From Phorcus lineatus (lineage: Eukaryota; Mollusca; Gastropoda; Trochida; Trochidae), in contig OV121092.1 in the NCBI GenBank assembly GCA_921293015.1, positions 46,027,064 through 46,091,063 of the forward strand: DNA of 64,000 nt. Reading direction: 5' to 3'. The translations under genes were made by a program, and so were the position numbers. The notes under the pieces are model-generated. The model saw nothing but the letters and a program-made list of their open reading frames with translations, searched no databases and was not told where the DNA came from. This document shows positions 21,701-29,085 of this stretch, piece by piece. Each line of letters begins with the position of its first letter. Position 1 is the first letter of the stretch.

Positions 21701-23049
21701 CATATGTAGGGATTGTATTTTTAGCAATAGATAAATGTTGTCCCATAAAAGAGTTATTTGAAAAGCATGAAATTTCATGTGATTTTCATCATTGAAGAGA
21801 ATCAATAAATAGATTAATGAAATATTGATCATTTCATTCTTGGATCCATGCAGAGCAATTGGTCAATAAGATAAGTGCCAACTGGCTAGGAACAGTAAGG
21901 GGTTAGAAAATATAGACATTTTTTGCAAATGCCACGAAAATAGGTGACCCATGAAAACACAGGTTATGGAAATCCTGAAATGGACGCATAATACGCCGAT
22001 CTAGGTAGAAAACCATACTTAGATGTCAATTAAAAAATTAGTCCGCCACACGAGCAAAGTATGGAAGCTGGGAATAAAGTAGTGACATCGATTTTGCCGA
22101 GTTTTGACGTCATCATGCAAGTTCAAAGGAAAAATTCATTACAAACATGATGTCAAAACTTGGCAAAATAGATTCCACTACTTTATTCCCAGCCTCCATA
22201 CTTTGCTTGTGCGGCGGACTGATTTTTTAATTGACATCAAAATACTCTTATTTGTCGACTAGTAGAACTTCCAGTCTTGAAAAGACAAGTCAACGAAAAG
22301 TCGATGTTGCAATTCTCGTAAAATTTGCGAAGTTGATAGTTGTTTTTGTGTTGTTATTTAACGTTTAGACATTTTGTTTACGGACAGTGGTGAATTTTAT
22401 TCCTTTCAAACTCAAAAAGTATAGGGTTTCAAGTTATAAATTACATATAATCGGCAATGTGATAGACGGCGTGTTTGATTAGACATTTGCCGAATACTCG
22501 GAAGTCGGCGTACACTAATCATCTGACGAAAATGTTCACTATATGTCAATCTAAGTATGGTTTTCTACCTAGATCGGCATATTATATGTCGATTGACGTA
22601 TTATACGTCCATTTAGGATTTCCCCAACCTGAAACAGGTTACTCCAGGGTAAATTATTTCTTGACACTAATTAATTCCTGATCTTAAATTAATTCAATAT
22701 GATTCTGCAAAACAAAAACCAGCATGTTTGTAAAATAATTTATTTTGAGCATTAGATTAGATCTGAGCTGTAAAGTATCAAACATGCCTTACAATTATTG
22801 TTATTTTTAGTCATCGCATATGAGACTTGAAGTGAACGGAACTTCAGATTATCTGAACAATTCCACATATTGATTGACGAAGAATGACGATATTCTCAAA
22901 ATTACAAAAGTGCGACACTAATTTACAGATGTCTTCAACATTCCAATGAAGTTTTTCATCACACCAGCAAACGATATAAAACACTTGTGTACGTACGATT
23001 CTTGTTTTGTGAAAAACTTCACTTGCACGTGTGGACTGTTTTCCTCCAT
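3564..23049 (-). CDS. WDR12: WDR12, ribosome biogenesis protein (12 coding exons, complete)
   Basis: Joined exons 23049-22997, 20833-20748, 20331-20231, 18348-18242, 15840-15725, 14160-14006, 13464-13419, 12164-12076, 11930-11790, 11253-11148, 4001-3869, 3717-3564 give 1287 nt, 428 residues plus stop; all introns are GT-AG and all phases agree. Human WDR12 has 423 residues, so this is full length. Residues about 9-95 form the NLE ubiquitin-like domain ([17 protein letters not shown]). E81 aligns, from memory, with the Glu that in yeast Ytm1 contacts the MIDAS site of Rea1/MDN1. Seven WD blades follow, each visible by its last strand: [77 protein letters not shown]. Family role: with PES1 and BOP1 it forms the nucleolar PeBoW complex needed for 27S/32S pre-rRNA processing and 60S maturation. 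Blade 3-4 linker is acidic then basic (SKRKK), a likely nuclear signal. Confidence 0.96.
3869..4001 (-). CDS. WDR12: WDR12 exon 11 (WD blade)
   Basis: Encodes [18 protein letters not shown] and [14 protein letters not shown], matching human LTSHTGWVTSVKWSPTHE. 133 nt; acceptor CTCCAG, donor GTAAGA, phase 2. Confidence 0.95.
4365..4496. repeat. 66-bp perfect tandem duplication
   Basis: Copy 1 is 4365-4430 and copy 2 is 4431-4496; each starts AAACAGTATTGTGACTTG. Identity suggests a recent event. It lies in WDR12 intron 10, about 75 bp outside the left end of the DIRS-like element. Confidence 0.9.
4573..4810. repeat. DIRS-like element, 3' inverted terminal repeat
   Basis: Inverted copy of the right-end repeat. 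It has an extra outer segment (4573-4610, CGAACAAACCTGCAGAGG) that the right end lacks. The outer 54 bases reappear inverted at 4847-4900. Confidence 0.92.
4847..4942. other. DIRS-like internal complementary region (circle-junction template)
   Basis: The first half (4847-4900) is the reverse complement of the left outer end (4573-4626); the second half (4901-4942) is the reverse complement of the right outer end. The two outer ends are therefore joined here at about 4900/4901. In the DIRS replication model this region templates joining of cDNA ends into the circle that the recombinase integrates. Confidence 0.9.
4943..5316. other. DIRS-like element 3' non-coding region
   Basis: Between the internal complementary region and the recombinase stop. 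It contains a C-run at about 5140-5151. No gene recognised. Confidence 0.6.
5317..5847 (-). pseudogene. DIRS-like tyrosine recombinase, C-terminal part only
   Basis: In the same frame as the reverse transcriptase, separated from it only by the TAG at 5848-5850. Open codons run from 5847; the first ATG is at 5757. Recognisable catalytic parts are a box-II-like [12 protein letters not shown] and the box with the likely nucleophile Tyr, TFIRHYQLD, preceded by [11 protein letters not shown]. The first catalytic Arg region and the N-terminal core-binding half are missing. It cannot be an active integrase by itself. Family role: site-specific recombinase that integrates the circular cDNA. Confidence 0.82.
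5824..5863. repeat. 20-bp tandem duplication at the RNase H / recombinase junction
   Basis: CAGTCTAATGCTGACTCTGT occurs twice back to back (5824-5843, 5844-5863). It sits exactly where the RNase H and recombinase parts meet and it supplies the in-frame TAG. Confidence 0.9.
5848..7262 (-). CDS. DIRS-like reverse transcriptase / RNase H (truncated)
   Basis: Frame of 457 codons counted from a GTG at 7221; there is no ATG, and the frame stays open upstream into the end of gag, so expression probably depends on a frameshift or internal initiation. Numbered from 7221: RT motifs SSIDLKDAY (149-157), [14 protein letters not shown] (184-197) and the catalytic YLDD (216-219). RNase H follows with TDAS (381-384), INVLELRAV (410-418) and MDNQTA (438-443). 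The frame ends at a TAG (5850-5848) inside a 20-bp tandem duplication, before the end of the RNase H domain. The DIRS N6-adenine methyltransferase domain is absent. Confidence 0.9.
7263..9105 (-). pseudogene. DIRS-like gag, split by a one-base frameshift
   Basis: The N-terminal part starts at the ATG at 9105-9103 ([10 protein letters not shown]) and shows a cysteine cluster (CVDCG, CLPC, CSLC...C) that may bind zinc, then a Lys/Ser-rich stretch. Its frame stops at 8314. From about 8360 the next frame continues with an acidic stretch ([13 protein letters not shown]), a conserved-looking central part ([13 protein letters not shown]) and a basic Arg/Gly-rich tail ([17 protein letters not shown]) to the TAA at 7263. 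The two frames differ by one base; a single indel around 8360 is the simplest reading, a programmed shift is the alternative. Expected role: nucleic-acid-binding structural protein of the element. Confidence 0.72.
9106..9689. other. DIRS-like element 5' non-coding region
   Basis: Between the right inverted repeat and the gag ATG. It contains a (TA)n run at about 9166-9187. I see no gene in it; open frames here lack any family signature. Confidence 0.6.
9690..9908. repeat. DIRS-like element, 5' inverted terminal repeat
   Basis: Reverse complement of 4611-4810 over about 200 bp with no clear mismatch by eye, up to ATCAATCT at the inner edge. The outer 42 bases (about 9866-9907) are also found inverted in the internal complementary region at 4901-4942. 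It precedes gag and should carry the element's promoter. Confidence 0.92.
10478..10812. repeat. Duplicated intronic repeat with GACGGACGTACGG tail
   Basis: Two copies of a roughly 120-bp unit containing GTCAAAGTGTCAT, GACTGGCGTCTGAGTCTTC and CATTGAAAGCTGTCA (about 10498 and 10629), followed by GGACAGACGGACGTACGGAC. Related fragments occur near 54110-54250 (TCCGTCCGTCTG). This is a dispersed repeat, not a gene. Confidence 0.7.
10948..11106. mobile_element. Fold-back (MITE-like) palindrome in WDR12 intron 10
   Basis: Left arm from AGAGTAGCCTCAA at 10951 pairs with the right arm ending TTGAGGTTACTCT near 11103; arms of about 60 bp flank a 30-bp loop. The inner pairs include CAGTTTTGCC / GGCAAAACT. 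It lies 42 bp from the exon 10 donor. Confidence 0.8.
11148..11253 (-). CDS. WDR12: WDR12 exon 10 (WD blade)
   Basis: Encodes [18 protein letters not shown] and [12 protein letters not shown]. 106 nt; acceptor TTGCTGCAG-type, donor GTTTGC (a weak donor), ends in phase 1. The next intron carries the DIRS-like element and is 7.1 kb long. Confidence 0.94.
11790..11930 (-). CDS. WDR12: WDR12 exon 9 (WD blade)
   Basis: Encodes [18 protein letters not shown] and [13 protein letters not shown]. 141 nt (47 codons); acceptor TGAAG, donor GTACGT, phase 0. A longer open frame through the donor is intron read-through. Confidence 0.95.
12076..12164 (-). CDS. WDR12: WDR12 exon 8 (charged inter-blade linker)
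   Basis: Encodes an acidic, Ser-rich then basic linker ([18 protein letters not shown]) that in the family sits between WD blades and looks like a nuclear signal. 89 nt; acceptor TTTTAG, donor GTAACT, ends in phase 0 with Arg before VPMLTLSGH. Confidence 0.92.
12720..13075. repeat. Dispersed repeat, family R1, copy 1
   Basis: Shares blocks with 27840-28222 in the same order: TTACCTGAGC / TTACCCGAGC, GGGTTATACACAAAT, ATAATTTCTTTATTA, GTGATGTCAC / GTGACGTCAC, CACATGTGCTCATATTGAAA, CACTACTTATG / CACCACTTATG. The open frame across it is not a gene. Confidence 0.75.
13419..13464 (-). CDS. WDR12: WDR12 exon 7 (46-nt WD exon)
   Basis: Encodes [15 protein letters not shown]; human has [14 protein letters not shown] at this place. 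Only 46 nt, acceptor TTTCAG, donor GTACGA, ends in phase 1. Confidence 0.95.
14006..14160 (-). CDS. WDR12: WDR12 exon 6 (WD blade)
   Basis: Encodes [15 protein letters not shown] and [14 protein letters not shown], close to human LSASMDQTILLWEW and [13 protein letters not shown]. 155 nt; acceptor CCAG, donor GTAGAA, ends in phase 0. Confidence 0.95.
14446..15536 (+). mobile_element. Element with internal 145-bp tandem repeats, copy A
   Basis: Ends are inverted: TAGCTCATCAG near 14463 and CTGATGAGCTA near 15523. Inside are about five 145-bp units (GTGACCCCATTTGGGG near 14729, 14873, 15018 and so on), then a GACGGACGGATGG tract. The same structure occurs inverted at 33608-35230. 145 is not a multiple of three, so the short open frames in each unit are by-products and shift frame each time. 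Lies in WDR12 intron 5. Confidence 0.85.
15725..15840 (-). CDS. WDR12: WDR12 exon 5 (WD blade)
   Basis: Encodes [17 protein letters not shown] and then [15 protein letters not shown], so one blade end and the GH of the next. 116 nt; acceptor TTTCAG, donor GTTGGT, ends in phase 1. Confidence 0.95.
15956..18006. repeat. 49-bp minisatellite, about 42 copies
   Basis: Unit GCAGGGTGGCACAGTAGGAG followed by CCTTACTCGGACATAAATAC; starts at 15981, 16030, 16079 are exactly 49 bp apart. Variants are mixed in recurring order (see findings). It ends 236 bp before WDR12 exon 4. Confidence 0.95.
18242..18348 (-). CDS. WDR12: WDR12 exon 4 (end of NLE, start of WD propeller)
   Basis: Encodes [18 protein letters not shown] and then HDDWVSCL, which opens the beta-propeller. 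The first codon is E81, the likely Rea1/MDN1-contacting Glu. 107 nt; acceptor TTGCAG, donor GTACGT, phase 2. Confidence 0.95.
18511..18690. repeat. Dispersed palindromic repeat family R2, partial copy
   Basis: GCAGAGCTTCAATACCCTGA and CCAGCCAATGAAATGAC match 39978-40268 and 37714-38055. It holds mostly one arm of the fold-back element. Confidence 0.65.
19442..19703. mobile_element. MITE-like element with 19-bp perfect terminal inverted repeats
   Basis: AAGGCCAAGTTCGAGTGGT at 19442-19460 is the exact reverse complement of 19685-19703. The 262-bp element has no coding capacity. It is in WDR12 intron 3. Confidence 0.85.
20231..20331 (-). CDS. WDR12: WDR12 exon 3 (NLE domain)
   Basis: Encodes [16 protein letters not shown] and following, the most conserved core of the NLE domain (EFDFLI.G.F). 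101 nt; acceptor TTTTAG, donor GTAAGC; ends in phase 0. Confidence 0.94.
20748..20833 (-). CDS. WDR12: WDR12 exon 2 (NLE domain)
   Basis: Encodes [14 protein letters not shown] and onward, matching the YAVDDVPFSIP stretch of vertebrate WDR12. 86 nt; acceptor TTTCAG, donor GTGTGA; ends in phase 1 and reads into exon 3. Confidence 0.93.
21961..22630. mobile_element. Nested double fold-back element in WDR12 intron 1
   Basis: Inner arms 22023-22115 and 22148-22238 are reverse complements (AGTCCGCCACACGAGCAAAG / CTTTGCTTGTGCGGCGGACT). Outer arms at about 21966-22024 and 22549-22624 also pair (CTAGGTAGAAAACCATACTT / AAGTATGGTTTTCTACCTAG). No open frame of note. Confidence 0.8.
22997..23049 (-). 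CDS. WDR12: WDR12 exon 1 (start codon)
   Basis: Seventeen codons plus two bases, [17 protein letters not shown] then a split Ser. The ATG sits in a near-ideal Kozak context (GCCATGG). Donor is GTACGT. It is too short for a standard ORF scan; I found it by looking for the expected FFTKQ start of the NLE domain and it joins exon 2 in phase (TC + A). Confidence 0.9.
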
Positions 23050-23636
23050 GGCAAATTATTAAACCCGACTCCGTGCGCTAGAGAACTCAACAGGGGACAC
23101 AACTCTGTAATTTGTAACGACAGACCACCAATATACATATTTCCTTTGTCTTTATCAAACGATGACAGAAAAATATTATAAGATTTTTAAATATAGAAAA
23201 TACCAACTGAAATTATAAAATTTCAAATTCTTATTTTATCAATGATTATCAAAACAGTTTCACTCACTAGAAAATAGCAAAGTATCGATTTTTAGTTATT
23301 GTTAAATACTTCCTTAAAACACAACCTTCCTCATGCAACACTATCGTAAGTATTTAGATTTTATATATTCATTGTTTGACAAAATACAATATTGTTTGAT
23401 TGCCAATCAATATATCATATGTGTTATACGCTGGTTTTATAACAGGTGATCTTAACAAACTTTGAATTCGTGCATAATTCATCGTTTTCGAAATTTGAAC
23501 AGGACATATCGAAACATTTTTAGGCTATCTGTGAGATAAGGAAAATATTTCAAAATTTCACACTCGATGTCTGTTTGATTTGATAACTTGTCCAAATATT
23601 TCTGTAATATAAACTATTCTTATTTATCTATCGAAA

Positions 23637-23666
23637 ATGAAGGCTCGTGTTCTCATGGAGAGCGGG
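23637..23666 (+). CDS. Candidate alternative first coding exon (10 codons)
   Basis: ATG AAG GCT ... GGG followed by a perfect donor GTAAGT, reading MKARVLMESG in phase 0. It lies 588 bp from the WDR12 start on the opposite strand, as expected for a divergent promoter. Its phase would allow splicing to the RhoGAP exon at 38231 and give a form without SH3. This is inference from one ATG and one donor only; chance is quite possible. Confidence 0.2.
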
Positions 23667-26600
23667 GTAAGTTTTTGTCAATTTTTGAAATTTTATTGTC
23701 GTTATTTCAATGAACTTTTTTTATACCTCTTCTATAATCATAGGAAAACAATAGAAATACAAACATATATATAGCACTAAACATGTATACCATTTAATTA
23801 ACATATAAAAAAATATATTTGATATGTATCATATATCGAAATATTTCATACTTTTTTGTAAAGAAGTATTAGTTTTCCCACTCATTTTAGAAAATAGTTT
23901 GATAAAAGTTCTATCTATGCTTTTGTATGAAATTATGAGTTGCTTAGAGACTAGATACGTGTGCATTAATTAAAGTAAAGGAAAGAGTTTGGGAAAATGC
24001 AGTGAAATATCATGAAAACTTTAACGGTGACGTGAATTATCATGAAAGTTATTCATAGGAAAGTTTCGTAGCGGAAACTATTCTCCTTCAGTACTTGAGA
24101 GAAAGAGATTGCTACAGCTATGCTTATATTACTTTTGAATACTCTCACAAAAAGAAAATAGTGGAAACATTTCATATCTTTGGGTCAGGTACTTTATACG
24201 TAATCAGAAATGTATACAGTCTAAAATCAACACTGCGGTTGCTATAATTGCCCTATAAATAACTCGTTTCAAGTGTATGTCATACCGAGATTATTTCTTC
24301 ATGGAAAACACTTTCAGTAACAGTCAGATATACTCGGTATCACAATATTTATTTATTTTTTCCTGTTTGTTTTAAGTTTGCAAGTGCAAAATAGAAGTCC
24401 ACTTTCTATTATCAATGCCAATCACGTGTAGATTCAAATTTGCATGAAGGAATGGTTCTTTTTCAAAGTAATATTTTATACAGTGCGTCAGTTCTTCCGA
24501 GAATGTTTTACAGTGCGAGATGAACACTACCTCCTCGGAGGCTGATTGAGGACTTTCGTTTGGACGGGGTGTCACAGGTTACAATTTCATGACTTAAGAA
24601 ACCTCTTAAGCAGATTTGTAAAACCATTTTTGAGGATGTCTTCAGAACTATATTTCCCTGCCCAAGACTTTCCCTGTATGCCTGTATCATGTGTGAGAAA
24701 TACGTTTCTCAACTATATTTGGAACTCTCATGGGTGGGATGTTTATTTCACCATCATGTCTCCTGATATTATTTATATCATCAACTACTAATAAAAGTAA
24801 AACAATCTCGGTAAGCCAGTTAAAGCTTATGTTTAACCTCCATTAGCTCTTGTTTGATATATTTCACAGATTTTGCGATTGTTCTGTCCATTGCCATTAA
24901 CAATGTAATAACCCGTAACAAATCTAATAAATCAACCAATCTCAAAAACAATGAACCACTAAAAATTATTTGACATAAACAGTTATGCGCTTTAGAAACT
25001 TTCATCTAGCGGAGGGGACCCCCCCCCCCCCCCCCCCCCCCCCCCACACCCCTAACTAATTCCGACTTATTTACTGATTTACAACGCAACAGTGACGTCC
25101 AGCGTTTGATGTCCACAACGTCACAAAGAGATAGCGTTGACGGTGGTAGCAATCTTACATCAGTCTTCATTCGGTTCAACCAATATTGTTTTCTTTCTTT
25201 TGCTGTTTATTAACCCAGTCTTTTCTGTATAATGAATTCCAATGCCAATTTAAATGAAGGAACAAAGGTAGAGCTTTTGTCAATTTCAGAGGCGATTCGA
25301 GTTTTTTGTGTCATGAATTTTTGGTGCTCGTGGGTGCTTATTCCAGAGTGCTGTTGACCATGATTGACTGTTAGCAGTTGTTTGACCTCTATTGCATGTG
25401 ACTCAGCACATGCAGCAAACTCATTTGTTCTTACAGTTTGCCGTTTTCATCACAAGTAAAAAACAAAAAAATGAGGAATTTTACAGTGTGAATGCGATGT
25501 TCACTGTCAACATTATCGTAGATCAGGTTTCACAATTTCAGTTAAAAAAAAGCAATAGGTATTATTTCATTTTACCGATGAGTTAAATTTGTTTAAAATA
25601 TATGATGTTAAGGGGCATTAGCACTTTTGGGGAAAAATCAACTTCTTCAAATTTGCGCAAATAAACATTAGTTTATGCCATATGTGTTATTTCCTGAGGG
25701 TAAAGCATCTCGTTCCTCGACCTGGTCGAAGTCATCCGAGGTTATAGAAGAAATTATCACGTATCAAGCAAAAACCTATGACGGCCTTTTTTTTAGTGTG
25801 AATACCTGTTAACCATCGAGGACAGGGAATGGATAAGCGAAGCTTAACTTAACATGATACTTTCGATTAAGAACTTATTCTTTTGAACAAAGAACATTGT
25901 CTTGCAATTGGTAACATTATTTTCGTTTTCGTGTTATCACTTTGTTTATCTAAGTAACAAGCCTGCTACAGCCCCTACACTGACACAATAGACTTTAGTT
26001 GTATAGTACGAGGAACAATATTAACTGTTTGTATCTTTGACGTCGAGTCAGTTGTAGAATTATTCGTAGCCCAAAAAATGCAAGAAACGATGAACGGTCA
26101 AGTTGCTTGAATTATTCCCAGGTTGGATTAAATCTGGCTTGATTCAGATTATCTACATTCATTTTACTGAGGACTAATAAAAGTTCTTGTCGATTCATCT
26201 ACATGTATATTATACACAAAATGCAATAGCTGTAGTGTTTATAGAACAGAGAGATAACTTTATATCATGCCATGACATTGTTAGTAAATCTACAATAGAT
26301 AGGCCTGCATTCAAAGTACCTCGGGGAATAATGATCATAGATAATTGTGTAAATTGTAAGACGATTGTTAAAATCATCCGACAAACATGCGAAATTTTTA
26401 AATATAAAATAATTAAAGTCGAACTTTGCGTTGCTGGTGTGTACAATTTAACGAATATTTTGTTCAACGATATTGTTGACGTTGATTTTTTTAGTTCACT
26501 CATATTATGAAAGGCATTATATGCAATGAGTTTCACAATACATAGATCCAAGAAATTGATTCATTTTTGTAAAAACTTCACAAGAAAATGTACGACAGTG

Positions 26601-27839
26601 GCATTATTTCTCCTCCTTTCATAGACGTTTAGAAGATATGTGACAAATATTAAAATATTTTACAGTTTTTCTACAATATATCGGACAAGTTCGTACCCCA
26701 GTAGAGTACCTGTAAACGTGTATCCCTGAAAACACGGTCGAATGTAATCTGCGGAGGAATGGACTCGTTGGTATCATAATATACCCTTGACCGTCAGTAA
26801 GGGTATATATATATATGGTAAATGATACTGTAAACGTGCTCTTGAGAATTTGATTTTGCGTTTATTTTTTAAAGATTTCCAACAGCCATTATTAGTCTAT
26901 ACTTTGTTACTGTAGCGAGAGAAACATTAACGATTTTATGCGTATTTCTAAATTTGTCACGTAGCATCAACATGATAGCCCGAGTCCGACCATCGGACAA
27001 CATCGGTTCTAATTTCGATGACAACCAATAAGAATTTCAGATTACTAAATCCCAAATTAATGTACTTGAACCATAACTCACGTGGAAATAAATGATCTGA
27101 GTGCTCTCATCTGATTTTTTAAGATAATACCATATAATAGTCATATGAATATGTCTCTGGCTAGGACTGAAATGTTTCTGCAAGGTTCTTTTTCCAATGG
27201 ATCTATTAAGTGACTTAGCTAGTTTTATCTAATAAAATTAATGCGAGTTTGTAAAACATTCTTTATTCATGGTTACTTTTCAGCGTTATGACTTCTTTTT
27301 AATGAACACCTTTATCTACTGATTTATCCTTATCAAATCACGAAAAACCTATACGGCGTCCGAATCATAGCTGAAGTTGTATAACTATAAAACCGTGTTT
27401 CGGGAATCAGTCTCTCTTCAACAACAACCGGCCGTGTTTATCTCACTAGTTGACGTAAAAGATGTATAAAATCACGATTGGCGAAACATCCCATTGGAAT
27501 TGGACTGTGTTGTGCTAAAATCATGAACTAGTAAAATATTTGATTAAACAGGAATGTCCCATTTAGTTTCGGTTCCATAGAGGATACTAAACGACCTTCC
27601 ATTTAATACTATTTTTATTAAACGAGTTAATGATTAAGTATAAAACGAGCGAAAGCGAGTTTGATACCAAATCATTAACGAAAGTGTACTGAACGAAGCA
27701 TTTCCGCGACTAAGCCGCCATTGAGACATCGGTGCCAAGATTGTGACGTCACAACCACACACTATTATGACGTCATATGGGTAGCGGTATTACACTAGTT
27801 TAATATCGCCGTATAAATATTACACTGCGGTATCTTACA

Positions 27840-28225
27840 CGGGCGAGTAATAAATAGAGATTATTACCCGAGGAAGTGTGTCATATGACTTTTACGAAAC
27901 GAGTGCGAATTTTTGTATTACCCGAGCGAGAGCGAGGGTTATACACAAATTCGCACGAGTTTCGTAAAAGTCATATGACACACTTCCGAGGGTTATAATT
28001 TCTTTATTACCGATTCTATTTCATTTAAAACACACGGAATGCGGCCTGCTTCCTATCCGGCGGCCCGCTAAAGTGACGTCACGAACAATGGTTTTATGAC
28101 GTCACAGACGACGTAATACGGTAACTCGCTCTGAAACAATCGTTGCTAGGCAAAAGTGATATGTGCACATGTGCTCATATTGAAAATATGTCACCACTTA
28201 TGATTAACCATATGGGTAATAAACA
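27840..28225. repeat. Dispersed repeat, family R1, copy 2
   Basis: Better preserved than 12720-13075, to which it aligns block by block; GC-richer, with CGAGCGAGAGCGAGG and several TGACGTCA-like sites. It ends about 400 bp before the RhoGAP start codon. Confidence 0.75.
27872..27987. repeat. Long near-perfect hairpin in R1 repeat copy 2
   Basis: Arms of about 40 bp (27872-27911 and 27948-27987, GGAAGTGTGTCATATGACTT pairing with AAGTCATATGACACACTTCC) with a 36-bp loop. Confidence 0.85.
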
Positions 28226-28576
28226 AAAATACTTCGAGAGGACTGTCCTTTTACATAACAATTAAGACAATCAAGATAAAAATTCTTTATCACAACTCAT
28301 CTCAAACTAAAATAAACCGGAAATACCACTTATACCTTGCTATTCCGTAACCAACAGTAAGTATATGAACACACTTTAGGTTTTAGAATAAATGATGTAG
28401 GTGAAAATTATACGCTATCAATGATAGTAACTTTCGGCCAATGAAAGACAGCGATACGTGATATATGACTCCGACCCGATGAAAGAATCTGACCAATGAA
28501 AGGATGCGTAACATCATGCAAAGGAACTTCCGCTGCTAGCTTCCGTGTTAGCGATCTTCAGTGTGAAAAGAAAAAT

Positions 28577-28615
28577 ATGCGTGAAAAAGACGTGAAATGT
28601 GATGCAAAGTCGTAA
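28577..28615 (+). promoter_or_regulatory. Candidate 12-codon upstream ORF in RhoGAP leader
   Basis: ATG at 28577 runs 12 codons to TAA at 28613-28615, 14 bases before the main ATG at 28630. If the transcript starts upstream of it, it could reduce translation of the RhoGAP. The transcription start is unknown. Confidence 0.3.
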
Positions 28616-28629
28616 GACAGCTGTTCGTT

Positions 28630-29085
28630 ATGTCATCTGACGAAGAGGCGGACACGGTGGAAGTGTTGTACGACTATTCGTACGAGGATGAATCGGGGAT
28701 AGTTACAATAAGAGTGGGGGAGACATACACCCTGTTGGAAAAGACAAATCGCGAATGGTGGCGAGTTATTCATCCGGAATCCGGCGAGGATACGGAATCT
28801 TTCTTCGTTCCTGCACAGTACGTACAGATCATAGCACAGCACGACGAGGGCGGTCTGTATGCGAATCAGGAAACACGACCACGTCGTAAACATGATAACG
28901 AGGATGACAGTGACACACCCCTCTCGAATACTACCAGGAGGGGGTCAAGTGATGGGGCAGGGGGCAGGAGACCCACTAACCTTGTTGATCACAGGATACC
29001 CAAGGAGGAAGTCTTATATGCCAACCTGGATGAGTTCCGAACAGAGGCAGGGATAGCTGCAGCAAATAACAACCATGTGTCACAG
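28630..29085 (+). CDS. RhoGAP exon 1: SH3 domain
   Basis: 152 codons from ATG. SH3 signs are VLYDYSYED (ALYDY-like), REWWRV (the WW pair) and FFVPAQYV (PxxY end). An acidic/basic linker follows with two YAN motifs (Y77, Y130). Donor GTTGAT after CAG is weak; the open frame runs a few codons past it, but splicing to exon 2 in phase 0 gives the family structure. Confidence 0.93.

Larger units (their letters stand above)
23050..28576. other. Divergent intergenic region between WDR12 and the RhoGAP gene
   Basis: Contains the WDR12 5' UTR/promoter next to 23050 and the RhoGAP promoter near 28550. Also present: a 27-base C run (25019-25045), a small candidate first exon (23637-23666) and R1-family repeat DNA (about 27590-28225). 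The overlapping open frames at 26187-26551 on both strands show no domain. No further gene recognised. Confidence 0.6.

Noticed and set aside
26187..26551. Overlapping 107- and 113-codon frames on opposite strands
   Set aside because: No domain, no splice borders, no Kozak context, low-complexity composition; chance frames in AT-rich DNA.
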